64,000 bases of DNA. Origin: Wuchereria bancrofti (Eukaryota > Nematoda > Chromadorea > Rhabditida > Onchocercidae). Of this stretch, positions 14,701 through 26,094 are shown piece after piece. Position 1 is the first letter of the stretch; every line of letters starts with the position of its first letter. The translations under genes were made by a program, and so were the position numbers. The notes beneath the pieces are model-generated. The model was not told where the DNA came from. It did no database searches and worked only from the letters and a program-made list of their open reading frames with translations. Where the stretch lies: the NCBI GenBank assembly GCA_005281725.1, contig SSBO01000012.1:1099911-1163910 (forward strand). The letters run 5' to 3'.

Positions 14701-17309
14701 TATTAATAGGATTGAAAAATATTTAACTTAGCTTCCGGAATAAATTTCTGGTCTTTTTTTTTGCATATTTAAAAGTTTTGAATAAATATTGTTGATAAAC
14801 ACTTGTCTATATCTATTTCTATCAAATTGACGTAGCCTACGTATGTTACGTCAACATGTTATGAAAAGAGATGTGTAAATTAAATTGAAATAAGTTAACT
14901 AATATATAATAATGAAATAATTGAATAATAAATTTTGAAGCAATTTGGATTAAATTTTATTAGCTTTTTCGAGAAATTTACAGGAATTCCATTCAATTTT
15001 CTTGCAAATTAATTTTAGCTGAATAATTAATAATCCTTTTTCTTTCTAAATCACCCAATAAAAATTTTTCATAGTTGTTTTTTGTCTTTAATTAATTTTT
15101 GATTAATTTCTATTTCTAAATTAATCTCTTAAATTCTGCAAAATTTTTTCTTTTAATCTTTTAATTTCTCTTTTTTCTCTTTCCAAATTAAATTAAAAAT
15201 TTAATAGAACGGTAAACGATGTAACTAAAAATGACAATGATATTTATCCGACGCAAAATAATATACTGTTTAATTGAATTTTCTAATTCATTTTATTTTA
15301 ATTTATATAAATTTCATTTCTTCCCTTAATTTTTTTTTTCATTTTGAAATAAGTGAATTTTTTTTAAAAATTTTGAGGTTTATTTATTGTTCTGTAATTA
15401 CATTACTACCTGTTTTTAAAGGTACTTTTTTTCAAAAAAAAAAAAAAATTTTTTTTTCTTCTCTTTGAATAAATGTGTATGAAAATTTGCCATAAATTTT
15501 TATGATTTTTAAAATTAAAAAAAAAAAATGATTTATTCTTTTCGTTTCTTATTTTTATTTATTTTTCTTAATATTCTCAATTATTTTTTTCCACACTACT
15601 CTTTGTTATTTGTATTTTTATTTTTATTTTGCTTATTTATTTATTTTTCGTTCTTTAATGAAAGCTTTTATCATCGGAAAATTTCGGCTTTGCCTAAATT
15701 TCTTCTTTTTTTAGACTGTTTTACAATTTTGCTCCAAAAAAAAAAAAAAAATTATTTCTGAAAGAGAGAGAGAATGAGAGAGAAGAGAGACAGAGAATGA
15801 TTGTTGGCAAGGATTTTTAAAATTCAATGGGGAAAAAATTAAGCAAAAACTTTTTTTTTGCTTTTTTCAAGAATTTGAAAATTTTATGAAATAAGAGAAA
15901 AAATTTTTATTCCCTCATTTGTATGAATTGGTTTCTTATTTGTTATTAGCTCTAGATATTATTAAATTTGTAATGCATTAGAATTTGTGGAACTTTAATT
16001 AAAATTGAGGCAAAAGGAAAAATTTAGGCAAATGTGAATTTTGAAAAGCGTCAAGTAGCTTTTCCTTATTTATTCCCACTGAATTTCGAGCTAATTGAAT
16101 TTGACATCTAAATTTATTTATCGAAATTTTATTCCACACACATTTGGTATATATTTAGTTTAGTTGCTTTTTCTGCTCTACTCCTTTACTCGATTACTTA
16201 AACACTTATTATTTATATTTGATAATTCTTCCTTTTCAATTTCATTTATTTTCAATCATACAATTTATGCTCAATTTTTTTCAATACTTCCAAAAATATT
16301 GAAATTTCAAATTAAATTATTTGTCAAATTTAATAAATATTTTCCTTTTTTTCTTTTTTTATTTTGAAGAGGAAATGAAAAGAGCAAGCTATATTCATTT
16401 GTCTTATTATTTATAATAAATAGTGATGATTGACGATGATAATAATGATAATAATAACGATAATGACAATGATAAGAAGATGTGTAACATTTTTTAATTG
16501 TTATTACTGAGATAATGATGATGAAGTATCGGTAGTGACAGTTGTATAATGAAAAATAATTCATTTATTTTTTTTTTTTTACTGTGCTGATCTTTTTTTT
16601 TTTCTTCAATATCTCTCGTCCTGAAAAATTTTTCAGGTACAACGAAAAAATTTTTTTCTAAAATTTCAAAAAAATTTATTTTTTATCAAAGTCGCTGTTT
16701 TTCCAGTAGTTGTGTAATTTGTTATATACGTTGAAAGAATCGAGTGAGGAAAGAAAGAAAAGAAGAAAAAAAGAAATGGAAAAGAAATAAGCGACGAAAA
16801 ATTTTTTTCAAATTGATTTAAAAGCATAAAATTAATTAAACATTTCATCATACAACAATAAAACATTAGTAAATGTAACAGTTGTTTTAAAAGAAAGAGA
16901 AAGAAAAAAGGAAAAGCTAACAAATTTGAATTTAAATTAAAATCAAAAATTTTTAGATTTTACTTTGAAAGAAAAAAACAGACAAAAAATAAAAACAAAC
17001 ATTCAAAACAAAAATTTCTTTCTTTTTTTTTTTTCTCCTTTCTAATATTTGCAGCAAATTCTGATGAATGGTCGAAATGGAATTGAAATGCCAACAGAAT
17101 TAATTGAAGTTCAATGTTTGCCTGTACCAAAAAATGGAATAAAACATGGTATTCGAATACGAATTTTATGTAATTTAAAATTAACTCATATATCAACATG
17201 TAATATAAGAAATCCTGAAAAATATCATTGGATTACAGTGAATTCTTCAATTCTTCAACAACTTAATATGATATCAAATTATTATAGACCTGCAATTAAT
17301 ATGTTATAA
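2724..17309 (+). CDS. ndx-1: Nudix hydrolase, NDX-1/NUDT18 type (8 exons)
   Basis: Exons read as 2724-2850, 3534-3660, 4275-4320, 4943-5063, 5496-5586, 5710-5856, 6311-6446 and 17055-17309; phases agree at every junction and the product is 349 aa. Residues 91-113 match the Nudix box GX5EX7REUXEEXGU exactly (GRVEPGE, then REVLEETGY), so the Mg-binding glutamates are present. The preceding LLTQEAKRRCLGKWYIPAGR and the following EELLSVEVQGSGWYRF are typical of human NUDT18, an 8-oxo-(d)GDP phosphatase, and of C. elegans NDX-1. The C-terminal half (LPVPKNGIKHG, then EKYHWITV) follows NUDT18 to its end, which ties the distant last exon to this gene. The N-terminal 40 residues are Asn/Asp/Thr-rich and look unstructured. 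The join between exons 1 and 2 is uncertain: 3534 follows TTTTTCG rather than an AG. A fully canonical alternative joins 2837 to 3509 and adds four residues (353 aa). Function is inferred from the family. Confidence 0.87.
3364..3507. repeat. 60-bp tandem repeat in intron 1 of ndx-1
   Basis: CTCAAATTTGAATAA begins two full units exactly 60 bases apart (3364 and 3424), sharing TAATTTGCAAAACTA and TTGATAAGTAATAAT, and a partial third unit starts near 3484. The array ends directly against the exon 2 acceptor region. Confidence 0.85.
4545..4600. repeat. Two adjacent perfect palindromes
   Basis: 4545-4570 is a perfect 26-bp palindrome and 4579-4600 a perfect 22-bp palindrome. Both are centred on CATTTTAAAATG and they differ only in the outer arms. 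They lie in ndx-1 intron 3. Confidence 0.9.
6031..6240. repeat. Imperfect (TTA)n trinucleotide tract
   Basis: About 200 bases of TTA/TTG/TAT repeats in ndx-1 intron 6, just before exon 7. The open frame through it encodes only Leu/Ile/Tyr runs and is not a gene. Confidence 0.9.
6942..6980. repeat. Perfect hairpin, 18-bp arms, 3-nt loop
   Basis: The arm ATTAAGTAAATAAATTAA at 6942-6959 is followed after TGC by its exact reverse complement at 6963-6980. Flanking TTAATTAA-rich sequence extends the pairing imperfectly. It lies in ndx-1 intron 7. Confidence 0.92.
9711..9760. repeat. (GTAT)n/(GT)n microsatellite
   Basis: GTATGTATGTATGTATG passes into GTGTGTGT and mixed TATGTGTG units, in ndx-1 intron 7. 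Confidence 0.9.
9899..9948. repeat. (GATAAT/GATAGT)n repeat
   Basis: Seven or so six-base units with the pattern GATA(A/G)T. The GATA core would be a binding site for GATA factors, but in simple repeats such matches are expected by chance. Confidence 0.75.
10166..10186. repeat. Inverted repeat TACGTGA / TCACGTA
   Basis: Perfect seven-base arms separated by AAACATA. Each arm contains a CACGTA half-site, resembling E-box or bHLH-PAS targets. It sits just before a duplicated block in ndx-1 intron 7. Confidence 0.75.
10196..10400. repeat. Tandem duplication, unit about 90 bp
   Basis: Two copies starting GA(G/A)GAATATA near 10196 and 10285, sharing TAGA(T/C)GTAAGATGAT and AATTGTTT(A/G)G(C/G)TAGAAAGAA. 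The second copy is lengthened by a run of TTAATTAA. Confidence 0.8.
10489..10546. repeat. (TG)n and (TATG)n microsatellite
   Basis: About eight uninterrupted TG units are followed by TATGTGTACGTG and five TATG units, in ndx-1 intron 7. Confidence 0.9.
12323..12382. repeat. (CT)n tract
   Basis: A near-pure polypyrimidine run of CT with occasional CC or TT, in ndx-1 intron 7. A small GAAT tetranucleotide run follows at about 12462-12483. Confidence 0.85.
12690..13250. repeat. (ATTTAT)n hexanucleotide minisatellite
   Basis: Over about 550 bases the sequence is a degenerate array of TATTTA/TATTCA/TATTTG hexamers with one 60-base interruption around 13105-13165. Because the unit is six bases, frames stay open across it, giving spurious Tyr/Ile/Leu/Phe polypeptides. 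Confidence 0.88.
13545..13620. repeat. Short tandem duplication
   Basis: GAATGATATAAATTTTTT occurs twice, at about 13552 and 13592, each followed by a similar A-rich segment. Confidence 0.7.
14827..14854. repeat. Inverted repeat TTGACGTA / TACGTCAA
   Basis: Eight-base perfect arms separated by 12 bases that themselves contain CTACGTA. The arms hold TGACGT half-sites of the kind bound by bZIP (CREB/ATF) factors. It lies in ndx-1 intron 7. Confidence 0.7.
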
Positions 17310-17969
17310 ATGAATGTTTAAATACCAATAATATTGTATAATCAATTGCATTGATCAATTCTTTTGTTATTTTTTTAGATTAATTTAGTCAACTATTTTA
17401 ATTTATTACTTATAAATTAATTCCAGTATTATATGAAGAAGAGAAAATATGAAATTTAGCAAAAACAAAAAAAAAAATTTCTTTTTAAAAAAATCATTAA
17501 TTGAATTTTTCTTTTTTATTTTAGAATACATAAAAAATTTTTCTTTTTTTTTTGAATGATAATTTTGCTATTATATTTTGGATTTCTTATAGAATATTAA
17601 TAGGTGCAGCATATTAAATTTCTGTGATTTGTTACGAATTTTTGATATTAACGCTTCTTTTTTGTTAAAAATAAATGATCGCTTTTTAAATCTCAATTTA
17701 TCAATTCACATACTTCGAATTTTGACATATTTAATCTGATTTTATTGTCATATTTTGGTTTCTTTTTATGTATAGTTATTGCTTCAAATAATTTTCTAAT
17801 TTCGATTTGCTTAATTTTCACAGTATTTTGTAATACCATTTCTTTGGATTGTTTTTCTTTTAAAATAATTAATATAATAAGTTATTTATCTATGCGCAAA
17901 ATGTGAAAGAAAGAAAAAACATTTAGCAAAGATTGATTGAATTTTGTCATGAAATCCAATTATGCGAGA

Positions 17970-18036
17970 CGAACTTAGTTATTTATTTATTTTATTTATT
18001 TATTTATCTTATTTATATATCGAATATTGTAGTCAT

Positions 18037-18103
<67 letters not shown>

Positions 18104-18250
18104 TTTGATTTACCTATTATTTTTTATTCATTTGTCTGTTTATTTGTTTGCTTGTTTATTTATTTATTTGCTTATTTGTTTATTCATTTACTTTATCAAT
18201 CAATTAATTTTAGTTTATTTATTTGTTTATTTATTACTTATTTATTTAAT
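17970..18250. repeat. (TTTA)n microsatellite
   Basis: An uninterrupted TTTA run of about 80 bases (roughly 18032-18108) is flanked by diverged TTTA/TTTG units on both sides. Because four is not a multiple of three, the open frame across it encodes a Leu-Phe-Ile-Tyr cycle that only looks like a membrane protein. Confidence 0.95.
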
Positions 18251-18879
18251 TTATTAATTATTTGTACATACTTCCAATCTTGATGAAATCAGATGAACAA
18301 AGTTCAACCTTTGTTGAATCCGACTGATCCGAAAATCAATTTTTATCGATGGATAATCATATATAATTGGATTGAATCAGTTAAATAAACAAATATTGAT
18401 AATGGTAGTACTTCGCTGTACATATTTCAGAATATTAATTTGAAATGATTCAAAATCATGTTAACTCTCTCTCTTTTTCTCTCTTTCCCTTCTCTTTTCT
18501 CTCTCTCTCCCACTCTTTCTTAGATTGTTGATAAAAAATAATTACACCATGTAATAGTGATGGTAGTAGCAACAGTTTTTTTTCGATTTAATATGCATTT
18601 TCTCCGAACAATCTAAAAACTTTTTTCTCCCTTTCTCTCTCTCTTCTATTTTTCAATTTGTTAATGAAGAAAAATGAGCAGCTATAAATTAAATGCTCTT
18701 ATAAATGTTATTATTATTTTTTTTTTTTGGAATTAGTATTTATTTATTTATAGATTATTAAAAAAAAAACTAAACACTTTTATTTGTTTATTTTATTTCT
18801 TTTCATCTTTTTTTTTGAAAAAAAAAGATTTTTTTTCGCTACATACATTAAGGATTCTTTAATCAATGGTGCAATTGTT

Positions 18880-19470
18880 ATCATTTATATGATAATAGCT
18901 TATGATTAAACTATCCTCTACGTCTACTTACTGAAAAAAACAGTACTTATTTACTGATTCATTTATATGATGATAACTTGTAATTAAAATATCCTTATAT
19001 ACATACTGATAAAATAACATTTATGATATGTTTATATGGTCATAACTTATAATTAGAATATTCTCTGTGCTTATTTACTGATAATACAATACTTAATTGT
19101 TAATACAATTTATATGGTTATAGCTTATGATTAAACTTTCCTTATACACACCTACTTACTGATAAAACTTATTTACTGATTCATTTATATGACGATAATT
19201 CAGTGGTTAAAATATCTTTATACGTTTATTTACTGATAAGATAACTGTTATCATTTATATGTTATTATCCTACGATTAAAATATTCTTACATACACTACT
19301 AATAAGGAAACGCTTATTTTATAATGCATTTTTATGATCATAACTTATTATGAAAATATTCTACATACTTATTTACTGATAATACAATACTTAATTACTA
19401 ATACAATTTAAATGATTATAGCTTGTGATTAAAATATCCCTACATACTTACTTACTGATAAGAGAAATAT
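18880..19470. repeat. Minisatellite, eight copies of a 70-80-bp unit
   Basis: Each unit runs TTTATATGATNATAGCTTAT, then GATTAAAATATCCTTA, then CATACTTATTTACTGATAA, with a variable tail that in two units contains AATACTTAATT. Units begin near 18880, 18959, 19028, 19107, 19180, 19249, 19325 and 19406. Copies are clearly diverged. Confidence 0.9.
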
Positions 19471-19789
19471 CAAACAGTACATATATATATATATAGGATA
19501 AATGTTCATTTTTAAGCGGTTACGTATGCGTTAATTTGTACGTTTCGTTATCGTTAAAAAAACACGAGAACAATCCGTTATGAATATTCAATATATCAAG
19601 GAGACAAATGATGAAAAGAAACCCTCTTGGCTTTTTTTTCTATAAATGAAAATATATTGCTTCTTTCAACTTAGCTACCCTTTTCATGCTTTAGCATTAT
19701 CTATTTATTCATCAATCTTTTGACAAGAACAAAAAAAAAAAAAAGAAAAGGAAAAAAGGAAAAAAAAAAGGAAAGAAAGTATTTGAAGC

Positions 19790-20060
19790 GGAAGAAAAGC
19801 AGAAGATAATAATATAGGTAAAATATTTGGGTAAAGTAAGATGAAAAAGATTGAAAGTTATGAATAAAATATAGGTTACATTGATAGATAAAATATAGGT
19901 TAAAGTACTTGAAGTGGAAGAGATTAAAAATGATAAGTAAACTAGATAATAATAATTAAAAAATATATGTATAAATTAAAGAAGATGAAAGAGATTAAAT
20001 ATAATGAATAAAATGTAAGTTAAAGTAGATAATGAAGACTAAAGATAGAATCATATAAAA
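19790..20060. repeat. Degenerate repeats of a GAATAAAATATAGGTTAAAG type
   Basis: At least five imperfect copies of AATAAAATATAGGTTAAAG-like sequence, joined by GATGAAA(A/G)AGATT(G/A)AA and GAAG(T/C)GGAAGA. Spacing is irregular. Confidence 0.6.
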
Positions 20061-22689
20061 GTGAATGATATATTTTATTTATATTTAAAATAATTTTTTT
20101 TATGATTTCAAAATTTTAATGATTATTTTTAGTGTCGACTTAAGTATCTTACTGTTTGTTTTTCGTTTCAATCTTTTCCATCATATTTCCTCTTCTTTTT
20201 TCTCATTTCTCTTCCCTTCTTCCCTGTCTTTTTTTTTCGCTATCATTCTGTTATCACAAACAGAAATAAAAATGAAAATTTTATTTCACAAAATGATGAT
20301 GGAAAATGATAATTGCTAAGCAAATTTTGACAATGCTCAATTTACATTATATTTACATTATTGATTACTTTCCATCGACTCATCATACATTAAGTAATTT
20401 CACTTTCTATATGAGGGAAAAAAAGAAAAAAGAGAGAGAACAAGAAGAGAAGAGCTAAATTTTTAATGTTTTTGAAATAAATGAACAGTGACAGATAAAA
20501 TATATATTTTTTAAAAATATAGTTTTGATGAGACCAAATGGTGGTAATATACCTTTGATGAGATCAAGTGCATTATAATAAAAAAATGGATATATGTTGT
20601 TGTATTAAATGATTATTTTAATGAGTCACAAATCATTATCATATATGATTGATAATGGTTTGAAAAGTGATATTTGCTTCTGTTAACGATATAGTGCCAT
20701 CTAGCAAAGAAGCATACACTGATTAGATGATAAATTTGCTGATAACATTTCATTCCATCTATTTACCCAGTTATTTCGTTATCATTTTTTGCTCCTTCAA
20801 TTATATACTTTTTATTAATTCATATATATTATCATTCTATTCATCCTTTCACTGTTATTGTTATTTCAAAGAAAATATAAAATACAGCATAATTTTAACA
20901 GGAAAATATGAATACAATACAGAAATGAGTATACAATTTGTAACTAAAATCATACCACAGATTTTGCTAGTAATAGCATAAATTTAATGAATAATTGGTA
21001 TTTTTTCCATTTTTTATGCTAATAATTATGAATTATGGATTAATTGCAAAGCTAAACAATTAAGAAATAAAAAGATTATGATACATTATGCAAAAGTTAT
21101 GCATTAAAAAATTTACGCAAAAAAAAAATTTTTTTTTGCGATTTTTGCGGAGATAAGAAGATAGAAAGAAGGAAATCACCAGGAAAAGATTTAGTGTGAG
21201 AACTGTAAATTGCCCAATAATCCCATATATGTGAATGTGACAATTGAATAAGACACAAATTACGTCACGTATAATTGACAATTAATCACAAATCATTTTG
21301 ATTATGGAATTACTTTCCCTTTTGTTCCTCTGTCTTTTCCTCTCTTTCTCTTCCTCTCTGTTCCTTTCTTTTTCTACTTCATTATACCAATTAACATTAC
21401 CTATTTAACAATCAGTATTACAATTAATGATTATTGAATAAAAAAGAAAAAAAAGAGAAAAGCAAATTGAATTTATTTTTAAAAATTCTAAAAGTTAACT
21501 TTTGAAACTCTCAATAAAAACTATAATTGTTAAGCACAGGAATTGCTTATTAGGTCTGTAACACACAAATTTTTCTTTAAAGTATAAGGTATGATAAAAT
21601 TGGTATTAGATAAAAAGTTTTTGGATAAAAATTTAATTTTAGCAAATGAAGAATTTTATCAACTTAAAACTAAATTTTTTTCTCCTACAATATTATTTTT
21701 AAATTAAAATTAAAAATTCTGAAATAGTATCTGGTATAAAGTCTCTTTTTTCATTTCAAATTTCAATGTGAAATTAAAATTACAAGTTTTTACACTACAT
21801 TCATTTTAATTCTTCAAAGTATCAAAAGATAAATAAAGTTAACAAATGATTAAGGTCATTTGGAGTAGGTAAAATATAGATGTATCACTAAGATTTAACA
21901 AATCTTGTAAATTATTAATTTCAGTGAGGAATATGATTGCATAATGAAGTAATGAATTTCTCTTAAATTATATACAATTTTACAGTTATATCCATTTCAG
22001 TTTCAAATTTTCAAAAAATTTGAATCATGTAGAGGATAAAAACTGAAGCAAAATAAAATGGATTACATAGATACGTGAATAGGTAAATGACTATAAATTA
22101 TCAATTACGTGAATGGATATGATTGTTTTAATAGAACGGTGATAAAATTTCTCTCCCTCAAATATTTGTGGTAAATGATGCGATGATGATGGCGGTGATA
22201 GTGAATGATGGGGCGGTAGTGGTTGAAAACAGGCGATTAAATGAATGATTGCCGCAATGGAACATGTTGAATTAGTGTATTAAGTAAATGAGTTCATCTT
22301 TATCACTTCACCAAACAATTCTCTTTCTTTTTTTTTAACTTTTGAAACGACAAAATTTTCAAGCTTTTCGTAATGCTTTGAGAGAACGCGGGAAAAAGTC
22401 AATGAGATGAGCAAATTTAATCAAATACAACGGATAAATAAATATATTGCAATAGAAGGAGAAAAAAGGAAAACGAAGGATGATGAAGAATATTAACGAA
22501 GAGAAAATAGTAAAAAAAAAAAAGAATTTCAATATGTTATAAGCAAAAAGGAAAATATGAGGAAGAGAGAAAGAGAATGAAAGAAAAGGAGAGAGAGGGG
22601 AAAAGATAAAAAATAAAAAAAAGAGGATGAAAAAGTTGTTTTAGTTTGAAAAAGAATTTCATTGCTTCAATACTACTTTACTACTTGTG

Positions 22690-22823
22690 GTATCCTCTTC
22701 CTACATTTCTTCTTCCTCTTCTTCCTCTTCATCATTTTCTTCCACTTCCTCCTCTTTCTTCACCATCGATGGAAAAAGAAAAGGAGGAGTTAATGAGATT
22801 CTCCTCCTCTTTCTTTTCTTATG
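22690..22823. repeat. Polypyrimidine-polypurine-polypyrimidine block
   Basis: A CTTC-rich tract (to about 22760) is followed by a purine tract (22772-22789) and another pyrimidine tract (22801-22818). AGGAGGAG and CTCCTCCT are exact complements flanking an 11-base spacer, so the middle can pair with either side. Confidence 0.7.
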
Positions 22824-23639
22824 TCTAAAAATTTCATATCTCTTCTTCCTCCTCCCAATCATCTATCTCTTTTTGCACAATTTGGGATGAATGTATATAT
22901 ATATATATTTATATGTTTGTGTTTGTATGTATATATATTACACATTCAATATTTGCCCGTTTTTAGTAGTTACTTAAAAGAAAATTTTTCTAAAATTTTT
23001 ATCAACTGTTGTATTGATTTCTTTTTTTATTTCTTTTTTTATGTCTTTTCTAATTTACCTCAAAAAAATTTTCCTATAAATTTTACACATAAATATTGTA
23101 ATTAATAGCATCACTAATTAATAGCTATTTTATCACCTATACTAATTAATAGTTATATTTAATTTGAAAAACTTTCACTTAAAGTTTTAATAATGTTGTT
23201 GTGAAAAAGAAAGAAGGAGGGAAGGAGAGGGAGAGAGAGAGAAGAAGATAGAGAAAGAAATAAGGTAATTATTACTTTTAGGGTAAAATATGAAATGAAA
23301 CAGTAATGAAAAGTTAAGAGAAAACAAAAGAGATGAGACAATAAGGTGACAAGAATGAGCATTAAAATTGGTTTAGTGTTATTTTTGTTGTTAATTGTTT
23401 GGTAATAAATCTTGCCAGGAAATAAAATTTTATGTGAATATTCGCAGTAGTAGTAGTAATAGTGGTAGTAATAGTAGTAGTAATTGATTTCATATCTATC
23501 AAATTTTCCGCCCCGGTTTCTTTTTGCGCTTATTAATATGCTCTACTAATATTAAAATATTTACTTTCGATAAAATTATCAGTCATGCTCATAATGAAAT
23601 AAAAAATCAGTCATGTTTGTAATAATTTCTCCCATCATT

Positions 23640-23716
23640 GTTACTGTTTATTATTATTATTATTATTGTTATTATTACTATTATTATTATTATCATTATT
23701 ATTATTATTATTATTA

Positions 23717-23750
<34 letters not shown>

Positions 23751-23840
23751 CATCATCATCATTATCATTATTATTAGTAGTAGTATTTTTATTATTACTA
23801 TTGTTGCTATTATTTTTATTATTATTGCTACTATTATTTT
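23640..23840. repeat. (ATT)n trinucleotide tract
   Basis: ATT units with scattered GTT, ATC and ACT variants for about 190 bases. All three forward frames stay open and encode poly-Ile, poly-Leu or poly-Tyr/Ser, as expected for a trinucleotide repeat. Confidence 0.95.
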
Positions 23841-25144
23841 CAATAAATTATACAATGGGTCTTTAAGAATGCAATGGCAATTATTAAGCATCATTTTATC
23901 CACACAATTTTTTTCTGTTACCGTGTTTTTTTTTCATTAGTATTATTTTTGGAATTGTTTATGTATCAACCTTTTCCTCTTCACTTATTACCAACCTTTA
24001 CCTCTTCACCTATAAAAAAAGGTATTACGTTAATTAGTGCATGCATTTGTTATGATATTTGTTATAATGAATGTAAAGAAAGTTATTTGTAACAATAATA
24101 TTTATATGAATGAATGAATATTTATGTGCAATTTGCTTATTTACTCATTTTGAAATCAATGAATTTTTACCATTATTGATGACTTTTAGGATAGTAATCA
24201 TTACTTTTAGAAAAGTAAGGATAATTAATCCATTAGCTAGCTAAGAAATGACCTGACCTCACATCAAAAAAAAGCTGAAAAACTTTTTTTAAAGGAAAAT
24301 AAAAAGCGAAGAGAAAACAACAATAATAACAACAAATATAATTTTAGTTTTTTAGAATATTTGTGCAATATGTACGGAATGCTTTTATGTGTGAAAAATG
24401 AAGATGAACACAAAATTGTTTTCCACTCACATTGCTTTATTTGATGTGATTCTGTAGCTATAACGGAATAAAAATTGCTTTCAATTATTTATTTCCTCTT
24501 CCTCTTCAATGCTTTTATTTTTTCCTTCTTTTTTGGAATTTTTCAAATTTTACTTCATTAAACTTTTTATTTTTTTATGGAAAAAAAAAGCAAAAAAGTG
24601 GAATAGAAAGGAAGAAGCACAAAATAGGTATGCACTCATTAATAAGCTATTAAACAATAACAAGCATCGATCTGCAAATATAAACAATGATTAGCCATTT
24701 TTTCAGTTATTTATTTCTTCATCCTTTTTGATGTTTACCAATAATTTAATTTCTATTAATAAACTATCAAACAATAGCAATCTACAAATAGCCTACAAAT
24801 ACGAAAAAAATATTGATTACATATTTTCATATATTTTTAATTGAACTATGAAACAATAGTAGATATGCTTTAGAAATATGCCAATTACAATAATTATATC
24901 TTATGAGGAAAAAATTATGGCTGTTTGTAATGCTGTATTTTGCTACATAATTATGATTTGTAATGCTGTGTTTTTTTTTTCAGATAATTTAATTTTACAT
25001 TCCCGAAGTTTATACTTATTAACTTCAAGTATGAAAAAAATCCTTTTTTAATTTACTACCTTTTTGTCAAAAAATGCAACATTATGAAACGATGATTGTA
25101 ACGAATTATAAAATATTTATTAGTGTGACAGATACTTATGCAAT

Positions 25145-25340
25145 TAATGTACAGATAATTGTATCTTTATAGCTTATACATTTTAATTAACCTAATTATT
25201 TTTATCTTACAATATAATATATAATTCTTATTGTTATAATGATACTTATGTAATAAAATATATGTATAAATATTTTTTTATAGCATGTAAATTTTAACTG
25301 AATTAATTACAATATGTAATTCTTATATATATTATAATTA
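25145..25340. repeat. Tandem duplication, unit about 110 bp
   Basis: Two diverged copies share TTTATAGC(T/A)T(A/G)TA(C/A)ATTTTAA, then CAATAT(A)ATTCTTAT; the first is at about 25145-25245 and the second at about 25248-25340. Confidence 0.65.
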
Positions 25341-25792
25341 TTATTTAATTAGGTTAATTTTATAATTGGTTACAATCATCGTATAATATAACATAGATGT
25401 ACAATAACGCATACTCTAATACAATTAAGCTAAATTAGATATAAATAAATCGATTATTCTGAACTAATCGTACATAAATTATTATAATGAAGAATGTATA
25501 AAAATGATATACATTTTTATTGATTTGAATTAATCACACATACACACAAAATTTCAAATAAATATTTGTTGTTTCAAAACATTTTTCTAAATAATTATCA
25601 TTTATTCATATTTGCCAAATAATTGCTGCTACTTTAACAATTGACAAAATGTTTATTTCATTTGAGATTTTTTTTCCTTTTTTTTTTTTGTAAAATTTAT
25701 GTGTGAGGCCCATTCTTTCATATTTTTCAAAAAATATTCTTTTTTCTTTCTTCTTTTTATTTATAAAATATGTTAGCTAGTGTAATTATCAC

Positions 25793-25844
25793 ATTATAAT
25801 CACATCAAATCACAACACAACACATATCACATCATATCATAGTG

Positions 25845-25875
<31 letters not shown>

Positions 25876-25876
25876 A
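25793..25876. repeat. CA-rich tract followed by (TG)n tract
   Basis: About 45 bases of CACA/CATA-rich sequence are followed at once by GTGTGTATATG and a TG run. The two halves are roughly complementary and could fold into one long imperfect hairpin. The element ends about 220 bases before the Frizzled start codon. Confidence 0.75.
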
Positions 25877-26094
25877 TTGTTATCAGAAAATATTTCACTA
25901 ATTTAACTGGCAATAATTTTTATTATTCATTCAGTCAATTATTAAATTTTTTTTTTGTCTTTTATTTATTTATTATTTATTTTTTTAAACAAAACAATAA
26001 CAATTATATTAACCAACATTTTGTACGATCACTTTTTTGCTAAAACAATTTAATTTATTTAATTCATTTTGAACTTTTTTTTGGAGTGGAATAA

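Larger units (their letters stand above)
6447..17054 (+). other. 10.6-kb intron 7 of ndx-1, no nested gene seen
   Basis: Opens with GTAATT after the codon CAG and closes with ATTTGCAG, phase 0 on both sides. The content is T-rich and A-rich low-complexity sequence with many microsatellites and small duplications, listed separately. Open frames inside it (for example 9415-9834 and 10589-10807) are dominated by Phe/Leu/Ser from T-runs and resemble no protein I know. A missed small in-phase exon cannot be excluded, but the spliced product already has the family's usual length. Confidence 0.7.
17310..26094. other. 8.8-kb intergenic region, repeats only
   Basis: Between the Nudix stop and the Frizzled start I find no exon of recognisable protein, no tRNA and no mobile element gene. 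An AATAAA-like signal near 17670 could end the Nudix mRNA, but other A/T-rich signals are closer. The region holds the tandem and simple repeats listed separately. A patch at about 22170-22260 is richer in G (GATGGCGGTGATAG and similar) but reads as a degenerate GAT/GGT repeat. Confidence 0.6.

Noticed and set aside
17933..18283. 116-residue hydrophobic open frame
   Set aside because: It is created by the TTTA repeat; the residue cycle Leu-Phe-Ile-Tyr follows from the repeat unit.
22160..22260. GC-richer open patch reading NDAMMMAVIVNDGAVVVENRR
   Set aside because: No flanking splice sites of quality, and the third bases are G-rich unlike the real exons; it is best read as a GAT/GGT degenerate repeat.
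23607..23940. Overlapping poly-Ile and poly-Leu frames on both strands
   Set aside because: They are products of the ATT trinucleotide tract and have no protein-like composition.
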